From: Atherinomorus stipes
Taxonomy: Eukaryota > Chordata > Actinopteri > Atheriniformes > Atherinidae
NCBI GenBank assembly: GCA_023101725.1
Contig: JALJCO010001224.1
Span: forward strand, 558,001 to 622,000
DNA: 64,000 nt
Reading direction: 5' to 3'
Below are positions 1-12,931 of this stretch, one piece after another. Within the stretch, counting starts at the first letter, position 1. Each line of letters opens with the position of its first letter. The position numbers were made by a program, and so were the translations under genes. A model generated the notes under the pieces. The model was not told where the DNA came from and did not search any database. It saw only the letters and a list, made by a program, of their open reading frames with translations.

Positions 1-300
1 GATAATCGCTCCAAATATGCAGCCAGGAATAAGAAAAGTCTCCTCAGTGAAAGGCAGAACAAGGAATCCTGCTGGGACAGATGTTCTGGCCCCCACAGGC
101 CCCGGATCTGAACATCGGGGAGTCGGTCTGGGATTACATGAGGAGGCACTAAACAGTGAGACTGTCTTAATCCACAGAAGAACTGTGGGAAGTTTGCAGG
201 CTCAACTATCCTGCCGAGTGCTTTAAAGCAATGATTTACAGCGTTTTCTTGTGTTTTTAAAACCGTCTTTGCTTTTCTTTTCGGAAACGTGCGCAAGACT
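1..300 (+). pseudogene. Tc1/mariner-like transposase, C-terminal remnant
   Basis: At 79-147 the frame reads QMFWPPQAPDLN then ESVWDYMRRH before a stop. This matches the Tc1 signature around the third catalytic residue (WP.QSPDLN.IE..W). After stops, ELWEVCRLNYP at 186-220 resembles the segment that follows in Tc1 transposases (EELWE). Stops interrupt it repeatedly, so it is dead. The rest of the element lies before the window. Confidence 0.7.
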
Positions 301-409
301 GTCATGAAACCAGTCATCAGGAAAAAACAGATGCTGTTTCAGAATCTTTACTTTAGATCTCTAGAATGATAACAGCTTAGAACTAAGAATGTTCAATATT
401 GTTTTTTTT

Positions 410-600
410 TTTTACCGATATCTGATGTACTGATATTGCCCAACTTTTTATTTCCAATATTTGATATCGACTAGAGATGCATATTAACCAATCTGATACC
501 TCGATTGGTTATCAGCTACTGTACGATACTGACAAATTAGCTGGATCAGATATCGGATGAACGTGGCCGATACGGATTTCCAATCCAGTTTTTTGTTTGT
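410..600. repeat. hAT-like MITE relic (ATCGG-rich)
   Basis: It has repeated ATCGGC/GATATC words and a decayed terminus tagagatgcat at 473, of the same type as the gggatgcac-ended elements elsewhere in the window. Confidence 0.4.
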
Positions 601-1104
601 TTTTATTAGTATCATAATATTATTTATTATTTGCTTTATTTATTAACACATTAGCCAAGATTTTTAAGCATTTTCACTGATTTTTGGAGAGCCACAGAAA
701 ATTGTGTACTATGCCTTTATAAACACCAAATATATCAAAGAAAAGCTTAGATTCTGTTCTTTCATAAAAAAAAATCGCTTTTGTTTGTAGCTTTTTCCAT
801 TCTTTAGTAATCTGCAGTGGAATGTGGGGTAGTTGCAGCAAAAATACTGCTTTTTACTTAATCTCTTACTGCATTGGGTTATTTTAGCCTATTTTGGTAC
901 ATTTTTACCACTTCAGCTACAGCACTGTCTATCTCATGTTCCGACTGTGCTACAATCTTAAATGAAGGTTTAAATAAAAGAAGACAGATGTGAGAAGATG
1001 TCCATATACTTTTTGGCCTTAAATTACTTTATTAAATCTTCATCTCAGGGGATCGCATACACACCAAATGTCTAAGAAGTAATAAAATGCCTAAAACTTG
1101 CATA

Positions 1105-1495
1105 CAGTTGTCCTCAAAATTATTCAGACCTCCAATTAAGGAAGGAAAAAATCAGCTGTCAGTTAAATAAGTTGTAATTGACAAAAATAATAATAAATAA
1201 AAATTCTATGAAAATAATAATTTTGAATTGTTGTTCAAAAAAAATATTAAAAACAAATAAGCAAAAAATAAAACAAGCAAACAAGCATGATGGGGCCCCT
1301 AAGCTAAAATTTGGACCGTTTTTTTTTTTTTAAACTATTATTTTCAACTAAAATTCAAAAACAATAATTTATTTCCCTAAATTATAATTTTGCAAATTTT
1401 TATTTATTATTAGTTTCTTTAGTTTGTATTTGAAATACGATCGTTAATTTAGCTTTTCTTTAATTGGAGGGTATGAATAATTTTGTGGACGACTG
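1105..1495. mobile_element. palindromic MITE, family A, Tc1-like ends (full copy)
   Basis: It starts cagttgtcctcaaaattatt, ends with the inverse (ggacgactg), has ~40-bp inverted repeats, and is flanked on both sides by the dinucleotide TA (1103-1104, 1496-1497). TA target duplication and CAGT ends point to Tc1/mariner mobilisation. No coding capacity. Confidence 0.8.
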
Positions 1496-3555
1496 TAGAT
1501 GTCTATGCCTGGTTGTTGGGTGAATGATTTGAGCTGTTCGGTTCTGCTAAAGGGACCACTAGATGGGGCTTATTGGAACAACAAGATTGTTAGTAAAAAT
1601 ATTACTCCAAATAAAACGATACCAATATCAGCCGATGATATCTGTTGGCTGATATTATTGGACATTCCTTGAAACCTTTCTGCAGCTCTGGTTTTAGTCC
1701 ACATGCTTGTGGACGTTAAATGTGAGAGCTTGGTGACCGTCTTGTGAATGTAGGGATGTTGGCTTGATGTCAAAAAGGCGTCGGACAGGTCGCCCTAGCG
1801 ACGGTGCTGTTGACGAGCTTGGCTCGGTGAGCGACCTCGGACCTCATCCTCATCTGCGTATGTTTAAAGTAAAGCATTTCCAAGGCCGCTCCTCTCGGCG
1901 ATGAGTGTTTCATATCGTCTCGTAGCTGTTGAAGTTTCTCTGCTGACCTCTCCAGGACAGCGAGATGTCAGAGGATCGTTTCTGCGGTCAGTGACCGTCA
2001 GAAATGATGAGGCATCAGGGTTCAAATCCGAAGCAGGGAAAAGGAAAAGCTCGGACAGCTTCAGCAAAGACTGCCAAATGACAGAATATGAGGGAGTAAT
2101 CCTCGCAGATGGGACATGACACAATGAGAAGGAAAGCGCCAGAATCTGCTGTTTGCTTTGATTTCTGGATCTGTCCAAAGTATTTGTCTGTAAATGTGGG
2201 AGCTGATTTTCCTGAGAGGTCACTTGTTAACCAGTCAACCTGGTTATTAACCCCCTCTGAGGGCCAGATTCCTTCCACCCTGACCCCTTTCCCATCCTGC
2301 TTCGCGCTATTTTCATTCACCCTGTTGCTGCTGAGAGGAATAATAAATACAACTCCCCACGCTGCCATCTCTCTTTCCATTCTGGCTGCTTTGCATCTGT
2401 AAAGTAAGTGTCGTGGTCTCAGCTTATCTTAAACACACATATTTTCATAGCCAATGTTCATCTCGCTGCCCTTCTTTTGTTATGAAACCATATCTTTTTT
2501 TTTCTGCGTCTCACTGACCCTCCTGTGTGAATCAACTGTTAATTGACAGCCAGTCATAACAAGTCACCTTCCCCGTCCAGCCCCCACGTCCCAACCAACC
2601 TTCTTCTCCAAGCGTAACCGTGGCACATTCTTAAATTGGCCCCTTCGAAACTCAATCTATTTGAGATCAGTAGCAGCTGAATTTGCTGCCTCCTCAATCG
2701 GTTTTGGCAAAATTGGCGTGAAAACTTCAGATAAAATCACAAAGGCTGGAATTCTGTCGGAGCAGAGAAACAAACGTCGCCTTTGAGGAGAGACAGGAGG
2801 CCCCCGCCGTGAACCCTGGGATCAAGTGACGACTCAGGTGAGCAGGAGTCACCGGTGCCCTCGCGCTCCGCCTGAAAGGGAAACGGGGTCAGAGACCCAG
2901 GGGACTAGTAAAAGCAGGGCATGCCAGGCCAACTAGTAGACACACATATACATATATATATATATGCCCCGTAGTAGACTTTATTTAGTGAAAAAGCCAA
3001 GAATTTGTGAAGAGGCCAAAAGAGGAAACCGATTTTTTTCCTCCTCCACCTGTAAAAGCAGGATTCCACCTAGAATAACAGGTGATGCCGAGTATTGAGT
3101 GACTTGAGTCGCCCCTCTTCTTTCTAATCTCTCATCTTTCCATTTGGATGATTGGAGAACTACTTTGTTCTTCTTAAAGTGCTCTCAAACAGACCAAATA
3201 TTTATCCTGAAACAAAATTCCATGCTTTTGGAAGATTTTCCATGGATACCGACACATTTTCGTTTTATTGCTACCTCTCTGTGGGATTTGTTAGCTGCGG
3301 CCTGAATTGGATTATACTGCTTCAAAGTGTGCGTTTACTTTAAAAATGTCTTTATGTTGTGGTGTCATGCCCATGTTTGAAGAACCCTGCTTTATTCTTC
3401 ATATGCCAAAGCAGAAAGATATCTTTGTATGCACGACTTGACGGAAACCTGATGGAGTTGGAAAAGCCCACGATGATAGAAATGCAAGTCTAGTCCCAGC
3501 TCAGAAACATGGTTCAGATGTTTTGGATAATCAGAAGGTGGGTCGTTGAGGTCGT

Positions 3556-4290
3556 TGGTCTGGGGCGGGGGTCTGCAACCTTTACACTCCAAAGAGCCAC
3601 TTTTACCTCAACCAGCTACAGTCCTCAAAATTATTCATACCCTCCAATTAAAGAAAAGGCTAAAATTCACAATAGTCATTCAAATAAGAAAAAAGAGAAA
3701 TGTAATAATAAATAAAAATTTTAAAAATTATAATTTAGTGAAATAAAGTTTTGCTTTTGAATTTTAGTTGAAAATTTCTTTAAAAAAAAAAAAAAAAAAA
3801 ACTGTCCGAGACCAATTAGAGCGCATTGCTCATCATACTTGTTATATTTTTGGTTTATTTGTTTTTAATATTTCTGTTTGACCACAATTAAAAATTAATG
3901 TTATGATTTTCATAAAATTTTTATTTATTATTACTTTGTTCATTCTCAGCTTATTTCAGCAACAGCTGATTTTTTCCTTATTTAATGAGAAGGTATGAAT
4001 AATTTTGAGGGCGACTGTCCACAAATGTTCTTTTATTTGATCATTTTTGATAAATATTAGGGTACTTTAGAAAATTTGCTGTCATTTTGAACTAATGACA
4101 GTTTTGTTTCTATTTTTAGGTTTTGAAATGTGCTGAAATCTCCTCTTTTCACACGTTTTGAAATAAACCAAAAAAAAATTTTCACCTATGGAACTTAACA
4201 GAATAAAGAAGGTTAAATGTTTTTATTATTTATTTAATGTCGAAATTTGTGGGATATTAAGAGTAAGAAAAGCCCCTAATTTCCATGCAA
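3556..4290 (+). repeat. dispersed repeat B, interrupted by MITE A
   Basis: The left part (3566-3617) and the right part (4018-4290) match, in reverse complement, one stretch at about 11600-11957, including the words tctgcaacctttacactcca, cacaaatgttctt and ggaacttaacag. The element between is a family A MITE. Confidence 0.6.
3619..4017. mobile_element. MITE family A copy inserted in repeat B
   Basis: Cagtcctcaaaattattcat at the left end and gggcgactg at the right end. TA precedes it at 3617-3618; the right TA has decayed to TC. A 22-bp A run lies inside. Confidence 0.75.
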
Positions 4291-4990
4291 ATGACAAGAC
4301 AAATGGGTTTTAAAGGCCTCCTTCCACTGAAAACCCGTTTAACTTGCTCCTTCTGAAATACGGAGGGTTTCCCCTTGTTTACTTACACATGCTGACTTGC
4401 TAGCGTTGCGTTCCCCCAGTCGGCTGTGCTTCCTCATCACAGAAACAATACGAAGAAAAGAGCGAATCGGGAACAGCCTTGCACTTCTACGTAACATTGC
4501 AAATAGCGTATCCCACGTGGGGTTTCTATCTGTCCATTGGAAGGCAGGTAACCCTCCACTACACACTAGAAGTAAAGACGGCACGACTGCAGCTTCGGAG
4601 TTGAGAAGCTAATTAGCTAACTGTTTGTTAGCACGGCGGAACAAACTTGTTTGTCGGCTCTATTTCCTGTCTGTAACGAAATAATAGCGGAGGGCGGAGC
4701 TTCCTTCATACACTGATGGCAGGCAGCCAATCAGACGGAAATTCATGAGAAGGACCCGGAAAAGCCTGCTGTTGGACCACAAGCCTCTATTCTAGTATAC
4801 AAATACAGCTGGATACAAAGATACCAGAAGGTCTTTTTAAACAGAAACGATGCAGAATGCATTCAATAATAATGGAGAACACAGAAATATTAATGAAATG
4901 ACCATGGAAGTACAACTTTAAAAATTGCTTTTATTGTCATTATGTTGTGGAAATTAAACGCATGAGAAAAAACTGCTAAAATGTTATGTA

Positions 4991-5275
4991 CAGTCGTCCT
5001 CAAAATTATTCATAACCTCCAATTAAAGAAGGAAAAAAATCAGCTGTCAATGAAATAAGCTGAAATTGACAAAAGTAATAATAAACAAAAATAATATGAA
5101 AATCATGACATTGATTTTGAATTGTTGTTCAACAGAAATATTAAAAACAAACAGAAAATAAAAGAAGTAAACAAGCATGATGGGGCTCTGAAGCTGAAGT
5201 TTGTTGAGCAACACTTTGAGGCAATAACTGCAGTCAGGTGTTTTCTCAAATGTTGATAAAGACTTGTGCACCTGC
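4991..5275. mobile_element. MITE family A, 3'-truncated
   Basis: It begins cagtcgtcctcaaaattatt after TA at 4989-4990 and continues with the family interior (caagcatgatggggc at about 5172). It breaks off after the cacctgctg motif near 5275, and the right inverted repeat is missing. Confidence 0.7.
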
Positions 5276-6118
5276 TGCAGGTTGCGGACCCCCGGTCTGG
5301 GGTGATGCAGTCTCCATGTTAACATTGCCCGTTGCAAACTCCCTTATTGTTGTTTTCATGTTCTTCCATGATAGTTGCCTCGTCCTCCGTGGACCCCCCG
5401 TCACGGCCCTCCGTGCTAACCTCCGTGAGGGAACATGGTTGTTGCATCACTCTGAACATACAGCACATCATAGCCTTTGTCTCACTCAGCCCTGGGAAAG
5501 CATCCAGGGAGAAATTAAAGGAAGATTACTTCAATCCTCCTCCTTCTAATTTCAGCTCTGTAAATACACGGCGAGCCAGGATTGTTCTTGTCTTCACGCC
5601 ACTCTCTCAGTTTGCTATTCCGTGTTCATAATTGTGTGTTTTTTGTCAGTGTGAGTGTTTCTCCTCATTTTTTTGAGTATGTATTGTCTGTTTGTGTCTG
5701 CAGCATGTCTTTTCACAGCTTGGAGTGTGAATGAATGTGTGTGTTGGCTCCTGGGGCAGCGGTGCGTACACTCTTCAGCCTGCTCTGTAGCCTCATCTCA
5801 CCTCCAGTCGCTGTTTCTTCCTCCTGCTTGTTCGCAAACTCCAAACTAAAGGAGGGAATATAGACATAGCTTTTTAAGGACATCTGCTTCCATGAATCGC
5901 AGAGCTCATAGAGAGCCTGTTTTTGTTTGTTTAAAACATAATGCCAAAGTTGATTCATTTAAGTTTAAAAGCTGGGTTTAATGATGCTGAGGGGCACAGT
6001 TCTTGGTCCGTTCTTGTCCCTGCGCATGCCTCTGATCAGCATTGCTGTACTTTGCTTTACACATGAAGTATAAGTGGTGCAAACACATGTGATACTCAGT
6101 AGGATAGTAAGGATATAC

Positions 6119-6205
6119 ATCGGCCAGCTGATATTTGCTTTTTTTTTTTGCTGGTACTGCATCGGCCGATATGCACTCGGCATAATTTATGGACTTAAAG
6201 TTATA
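6119..6205 (+). repeat. hAT-like MITE family C relic
   Basis: Ctggtactgcatcggccgat followed by a decayed cataatttatggac matches, in reverse, 11350-11435, and resembles 24640-24740. Confidence 0.5.
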
Positions 6206-7234
6206 CCGGGAAAATTTTTAGACAGAGATAAAACAAAAAATGAGAAGAATAAAAGGATAGAGTGGGTGTGGGGTGCGGGGTGGGGCGGGGGGGTGCGTTG
6301 GGCTCCTTAGATACACAGCCTTGAGATAAACACAGAAAGCTCTACTTGTGCTCTTTCTCTATTGTGAAGTTTGTATGGCGGAAAAAGTAAAGATGAAAGT
6401 GATGTTGAGAGGTCCGATAAAACAGTGGACGTTGGAAAAGAATTAGTCGTTGGAGATATAGTGGAAGCTAAACCCCACTTGTTTGCCACGTTATTGATGG
6501 TAAGTAAGTTTGTCTGTTGTGTAAACATACGAGAATGTGATGCTTTTTTTTTTTTTTCACTCAGCGTTTTCAAAACAACGCATAGAGCGTATAAGCTGCC
6601 GATAGTTTCCTGTTAGCGAAACACGGCTGGATTTTTTATAGACCAAAGCTAACGGGATTACTAAACATTTTGTGAATTGTGGCTGGTTTGCAGCAATAAA
6701 TGCGTTCTTGTAATTATATAAATATAAAGAGTAACGGAGCGATCTGCAGTTTGCTTGGTTTAGTTGTGTGGTTTTATACGCTGTTAGAAGGAAGCAGAGC
6801 CACTGTAATGTCCCGTAGCTGAGCTAATCCAGACGTTTTCATAACAAACATGAGTTTTGCCAAAGTTACGACTTATTCAGTGCACAAAACTACACTTGGT
6901 TTTGTGGCGGTTTTGATTGTGCATTTTTTGCATTGTGCGTTTGTGTGTGTGATGTTTCAGCTATGTAAACATGTAATTGGAAAAGTTAGAGGCGCATATC
7001 TGCGCCAGGGGCAGATCCTCTAATAGTGAAAAATCCTTTGGAAATTTTGAATCTGATGGACTCGTTTGTTTCAATATCCAAACACGGGAGAGGAGATTTA
7101 AATTTGCGTCAATGCCGTGAGGCCTGTTAGACGTTGGCGCTGTTGCAGGTTTAGCACTCCTAGTGGCCAAAAGTTACACGGTATAACTTTAAACATTAAA
7201 TGGAAACATTAAACGTGTAATATATGTATATATA

Positions 7235-8355
7235 CACACACCGGCCACTTTATTAGGTACACCTGTCCAACTGCTCGTTAACGCAAATTTCTAATCAACC
7301 AATCACATGGCAGCAACTCAATGCATTTAGGCATGTAGACATGGTGAAGACGATCTGCTGCAGTTCAAACCAGCATCAGAATGACGAAGAAAGGTGATTT
7401 AAGTGACTTTGAACGTGGCATGGTTGTTGGTCTGAGTGTTTCAGAAACTGATGATCTACTGGGATTTTCCTGCACAACCATCTCCAGGGTTTACAGAGAA
7501 TGGTCCCAAAAAGAGGAAATATCCAGTGAGCAGCAGTTCTGTGGGTGCAAATGCCTTGTTGATGCCAGAGGTCAGAGGAGAATGGCCAGACTGGTTCCAG
7601 CTGATAGAAAGGCAACAGTAACTCAAATAAGCACTTGTTCCAACCGAAGTATGCAGAAGAGCATCTCTGAATGCACAACACATCCAACCTGGAAGGTGAT
7701 TGGCTACAGCAGCAGAAGACCACACCGGGTCCCACTCCTGTCAGCTAAGAACAGGAAACTGAGGCTAAAATTCACACAGACTCACCAACATTGGACAATA
7801 GAAGATGGAGAAATGTTGCCTTGTCTGATGAGCCTCCATTTCTGCTATAATTCGGATGGTAGGCTCAGAATTTGGAGTCAACATGAAAACATGGATCCAT
7901 CCTGCCTTGTATCAACGGTTCAGCTTGGTGGTGGTGGTGTAATGGTGTGGGGGAGATTTTCTTGGCATCCTTTGGGCACTTGAGTACCAACGTGGCAGTT
8001 TAACCACCACAGCCTACCTGAGTATTGTTGCTGACCACGTCCATCCCTTTATGACCACAGTGTAGCATCCTGTGATGCTGCTTCCAGCAGGATAACGCGC
8101 CAGGTCATAAAGCGGGAATCATCTCAGACTGTTTTTTTGAACATGACAATGAGTTCATTGTACTCAAATGACCTCCACAGTCACCAGATCTCAATCCAAC
8201 ACAGCAGCTTTGGGATGTGGTGAAACGGGAGGTTTTCATCACGGATGTGCAGCCGACAAATCTGCAGCAACTGCGTGATGCCGTCATGTCAATATGGAGC
8301 AAAATCTCTGAGGAATGTTTCAGTACCTTGTTGAATCTATGCTACGAAGGATTAA
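7235..8355 (+). pseudogene. Tc1/mariner transposon with broken transposase
   Basis: The left end carries the fish terminal repeat word ccggccactttattaggtac (7241). The transposase starts at 7381 with MTKKGDLSDFERGMVVGLS, a typical N-terminal helix-turn-helix start. The frame is open to 7981 but has drifted after about residue 60. A later frame (8086-8340) holds QQDNAPGHKAG, then a stop where a Trp is usual, then PPQSPDLNPTQQLWDVVKREV. The second catalytic Asp is present (QQDN), but the position of the third catalytic acid reads Gln (NPTQQLW). The right terminal repeat is absent: the sequence runs straight into a truncated family A MITE near 8355. Clearly inactive. Confidence 0.85.
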
Positions 8356-8720
8356 GGCAGAAAGAAATATTAAAAACAAACACACAAAATATAGAACAAG
8401 TTAGCAAGCATGATGGGGCCCCGAAGCTAAAATTTTGTTGAGCAACACTTTGAGGCAATCAGATGTTTTCTGTGATGTTTAAAAAAAACTTTTGCACCTG
8501 CTGACAGGTGATTTGGTCCACTGTTGATGTTTTTGGGACAGTTTTTTTTTTTTATTAATGTTTTTTTTTCCAACCACAATTCAAAAGCAATACTTATTTC
8601 ACGAAATTACAATTTTGTAAATTTTTATTTATTATTAGTTTGTTTAATTTCCTGTTATTTGATTTACTGTTGTGAATTTAGCCTTTTCTTTAATGGGAAG
8701 TTATCAATAATTTTGAGGAT
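8356..8720. mobile_element. MITE family A, 5'-truncated
   Basis: It begins inside the family interior (gaaatattaaaaacaaac) and ends gaataattttgaggatgta-like at the right inverted repeat, where an AT microsatellite begins. Confidence 0.65.
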
Positions 8721-8721
8721 G

Positions 8722-8722
8722 T

Positions 8723-8789
<67 letters not shown>
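8722..8789. repeat. (AT)n microsatellite
   Basis: About 65 bp of alternating AT. Confidence 0.95.
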
Positions 8790-8791
<2 letters not shown>

Positions 8792-8995
8792 GTTTCGTTT
8801 TCATGAAGTGCTTCGTTTTCATTTATATTAAGAGTTGTAAAACTACTTTTCATTGTATCCATCATGATATTCATTTGGAGTCAAATTCAGTATTGTCCCC
8901 AACTTATCGGCAGGTTGTATCAGCCATCGGCTGAGGCTGATGAGAAGGTATTGGTATCGGCCCTAAAAAAAATCTGTATCGGTCGATCCTTTCTA
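8790..8995 (+). repeat. hAT-like MITE family C, right half
   Basis: It shares cttttcattgtatcc, ggagtcaaat and ggctgaggctgatgagaa with the fuller copy at 24620-25159 and ends at ctgtatcggtcgatcc. Confidence 0.6.
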
Positions 8996-9212
8996 CGCAG
9001 CCAACTTTTATGATTTAGTCACTATCAGCTCCTACCACTCGGGGATTTTTTGGCATGTGTAAATACCAGAGCCCGTATGCAAGATTAGAAAATCACATCC
9101 ACACAAATCTCAAAAATAGACGGGGATGGTGACAGCTAATGGGAGCCAGTTGTGCTGCGTTCCCATGGAAAAAGAGAGGACAAAGGACTGATGAGTACTC
9201 TGCTGGGGTGTA

Positions 9213-9232
9213 GGGGGGGGGGGGGGGGGGGG
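9213..9232 (+). repeat. G homopolymer (20 bp)
   Basis: An uninterrupted run of G; the true length may differ from the assembly. Confidence 0.85.
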
Positions 9233-10497
9233 TTCACAGCAATTAAGACAGACCTTTGGCGCTTCTTTGATTCACTTTCACTTGCTGGTGTGCGTCTCCT
9301 AATCACAGTTTTTCCCACATCTGGCCTTCATCTCAGCGTAATCAGTTCCCATATGAAATGTTAGAAGCCTGGCTGTAGGAATGTAGTACAAGCAGCTAAA
9401 TAGATGTTTTATATTACACGTACAAAGTCTGTTTATCCATATATCAGACATGAGTTCTCCATGTAGCTGTTTTCACTCCCCCGTCTCATATCTTGCTCTT
9501 CATTAGTGATGGAAGCGTTCGGTGTTAAGACGTCGTCCGTGTCATTTCTGCTTACTCACATTGTTTGTTTTCACTCACAGTTGCAGCGTCGGTCCAGAAA
9601 TCGTCTTCTGGCATTTTCAATGCAGCCTTGTTGCGTGCTTATGCAAACAGGCAGTGTTATTGTAGCGATGTGCCGTAATTCCTGCAAATCCTCACAGTCA
9701 CCCCGAACCTAAGCATTGGATTTGATTGGGGGATCTAAATCAGGGTTTTGGTTTAGATCTGTCGATCTGTTGAGGATGACGAAAGCAATAAGTCTCCTGT
9801 CAAGCTTTAAGGGAGGTGGCTGTCAAACCTTTTAAATCATTCTTGATTGCCTGAGATATTTAGCGGGGCATGGTGGGTTTGGCAAGTGTTTGCAGGAGCC
9901 TGGATTCTCACAAGGAAGGCCTCGGTCCTGAACGCAGGCCTTCGTCAGAGCTCCTTTCTGCTGCGCTGTGCCAATCTGCAGCTTATTTGTGGCAAAATAT
10001 TTGTAAGCAAACTAATGTTGTGCACAGGCATGGGAGAAAGCTGGTTTTGAAAGTTGAGTCAATTATAAAACGGAGGCTTTGGCCGCCACTTCTCCCAAAG
10101 CCAGGTCTTTGTTGAGCAGCGTACTGTAGTTCTCCACATGGACTTCATTAGCTCACTCTTTTCACAATTTTTCTTTTCATTCTCCAGCCTTTATCATTTT
10201 GCATCTTTGTTTCGAAGCCAAGACTTTTCCAAACTATAAAGCAGCTGAAAACTGAAGAACATCATCTCTGCATTCATGTTTTAATGTCTGTTCCTCTTTA
10301 CTTTTTTTTCTTTTCTTTTTCCCAGTCAGGGTTTTATAAGATCCTCTCATGTTCCTTTTCACCAGCTATTCCTCACTTCTCCATCTTTCCGGATGGGAAG
10401 CGTTCCAGCTTTACCTAGTCCTGCAGGAATGTCGACACGCATGGATTGTTACTGTCACCTCAAAGTTTGCCCACTGACTTGTAACATGGCATCAGAG

Positions 10498-11445
10498 TAG
10501 GGATTGGCCGATACAGATTGTTTTGGGGGCGATATCGATATTGTCTTGCCGATATTTAGGGCCGATATTTGGGGCCGATACTGCATTTGACTCCCAATGT
10601 ATAATAAAGTATACAGTGAAAAGTAATTTTATAACTCTTTTATATTTAAAAAAATGAAGCAATTCAAATGAATATATTTTAAAAAACGGTGCACTCATAA
10701 ACAAATATTAAATAAAAACATTAAACTTGTGATAAATATATATATTAGGGATGTCTGATATTATCGGTACTAAAAATGTGATATCAGAATATATTGGTAC
10801 TGTACAGTATAGTTTTTTTTTCTGACCGATATATTTGCTAATGAGCGAGATCCCGCGAGATTTCGTTCCATCAGCACCATCAGACAGAAAAGTCCCTGTT
10901 ATTACGGAAGAACTTCATATCCCAGCATTCCTTTCAAAGTCATGACTACGGTGCAGCTGCTGCTGCTACAGACTGACTTGCTTTAAAGCTGCTTATAATA
11001 TGTCTGGTTTTAAGTTGTTGGTTAAGTTACCAAGTTGTCAGAAACATTATAATCAGCCACATGTTGGCTAATACCTGCTAGTATCTGATATCTGGCAGCC
11101 AGATGTCCAAAATGAACTCCTCTGGCTGAGTTAAGGTTATTTTGGGATATTTGCCCTCGGAGTAGAATATAGTTGTATCTCTGAGACTATGAGAGATAAA
11201 ACCTCACAGTTCCCTGTATATATATTGGTATCGGTTGATATCGGAATTTAAGAGTTAGATTGTATCGGATATTGGTAAAAAAGCCAATATCGGACATCCC
11301 AAATGGAAACATTAAACTTGTAATGAATATGTATATTTTAAAAAGTCTGTAAATTATGCTGAGTGGGGGTATCGGCCAACACATGACATATCGGCCAATG
11401 CAGTACCAGCAAAAAACACAAATATCGGCCCAACATATTGGCTAG
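10498..11445 (-). mobile_element. hAT-like MITE family C, split by element D
   Basis: Parts at 10498-10745 and 11302-11445 are the reverse complement of the copy at 24620-25159 (ggccgatac, gactcccaa, aaaagtaattttataact, gtctgtaaattatgctgagt). A ~30-bp segment (acattaaacttgt) lies on both sides of the intervening element. Confidence 0.6.
10746..11301. mobile_element. hAT-like nonautonomous element D
   Basis: The ends are agggatgtctgatattatcg and, inverted, gggatgtccgatattggc. The interior is unrelated to family C and carries a block shared with family F (see findings). A second, partial copy is at about 38280-38475. Confidence 0.65.
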
Positions 11446-11599
11446 TCAATGTGTTGGTCTATCTCAGGGTTATTCAAACCACGAAGGATCTTGATAACTT
11501 TGAGTAAAAATAATAAAGAGAAAATAAAATAAAAAAAAAAAATGTTGAATAATGAAGAATTGAATTTATAACATAATGATACTAAAGTATCAGCAATTT

Positions 11600-11957
11600 T
11601 TAAAATCAGACATGTCATTAGCATGGAAATTAGCATGAAATTCCACTTAATTTCCCACAAATGTCTACATTTTTAAAGATTTATTTAACCCTTTTTATAC
11701 TGTTAAGTTCCATTAGAGAAAAACTGATCTGAAAAAATGTATCAATCCTTTTTATGCAATTTTCTTTATTTTTATTTAAAAACCTAAAAGTACAAAAAAA
11801 ATTGTCGTTCCTTTAAAATGACTGAAAATTAACTATAGAAGGCTTAATATTGACCATAAATGATAAGATAGAAGAACATTTGTGGCTCTAACGGACTTTT
11901 ATTTAGCTGGTTGAGGTGAAAAATGGCTGTTTGGATTGTAAAGGTGGCAGACCCCTG
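11600..11957 (-). repeat. dispersed repeat B, uninterrupted copy
   Basis: Reverse complement of the flanks of the MITE at 3619-4017; it runs through the site without the MITE. Confidence 0.6.
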
Positions 11958-12931
11958 GTCTGTCTGTACCTCAGAGGAAGATGAGAAAGGAGATAGATGT
12001 TATTGTGGATATCTATACTGTATCTCTGGTGTCAGAGATGTTGGGACTGAGGGACAAAGAGGAGATTGGGTTTCCTCTCATGTGCTCCTGTTAAATCCTG
12101 GAGAAGAAAACCCAGACATCAGCATTACTGGGTGGAGGGAACTTGTTCAAACGACCCCACTCGGCGCCATGAGCCTCGCAGCACAGCGTTTAAAGTACAG
12201 TTGACTGTCACACTGAAGCACTCTGCTTTCATTTGCTCGCTCCGGGGTCGTGACCTTCCACTGCATCTTTGTTGTGGTTCAGTTGAAGTGCATAGCAGGT
12301 TGCCTTTGTTGTTAAAACAAAGTTCAGCGCATTAACCGCCCGCCTTTGATGCCCCTCTTTATTTGTGACCGTTGTTAAGGCATACAAAGCAGTGACTTCA
12401 TATTATAAATGTCTTCCCCTCTCTGTTTTCCACAAGAAAATGAGAGAAAGAATTACAGTCTTTATGGCGTTTTGTTAAGTATTGTTATTATTTTTGATTA
12501 AGATGAGGTATTGCTGCGTTACGGCTTTCTTCTATTAATACAAAAGCACAGAGGCCTGCTATCAGCTTTATGGTTCTGGTAAACAAAAGTGGAGAACACG
12601 GCAGGGGCCGAACCTGTAAACTTTGATGTAGTCAAGATACAGACGATGGTTTCCATGCAGGCGCCCTGCAAGTAAGTAGCTCGGCTGAATAGTAACGTCA
12701 GAAAGATTTAGTAATGACTTCCTTTGCTTTTCAATGGCAATTCTACTGTAGTTGCAGTGCAGGAGGACATGGGAAAACTCAATGAGGCATTCATGAGAAG
12801 TAGCTCAGTTCTTTAATCAGACGTCACCTGACTGCTATGGCTACCGAAACCGCCTGCCACCGGGTGTTTTCAGGTTTGTTTGTTTTCCCCACAGAGCATC
12901 TAAAGCAACACTGCCTAAGTTTCAACCTTAA

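Noticed and set aside
1864..2402. Overlapping 97-121-codon frames on both strands
   Set aside because: No conserved motif, no splice consensus that fits the vps13b phase, and frames are open on both strands.
7456..7735. - strand frames of 89 and 119 codons
   Set aside because: They are antisense shadows of the Tc1 transposase remnant.
8524..8934. A 136-codon frame with (YI)n
   Set aside because: The YIYI run is the AT microsatellite and the flanks are MITE sequence.
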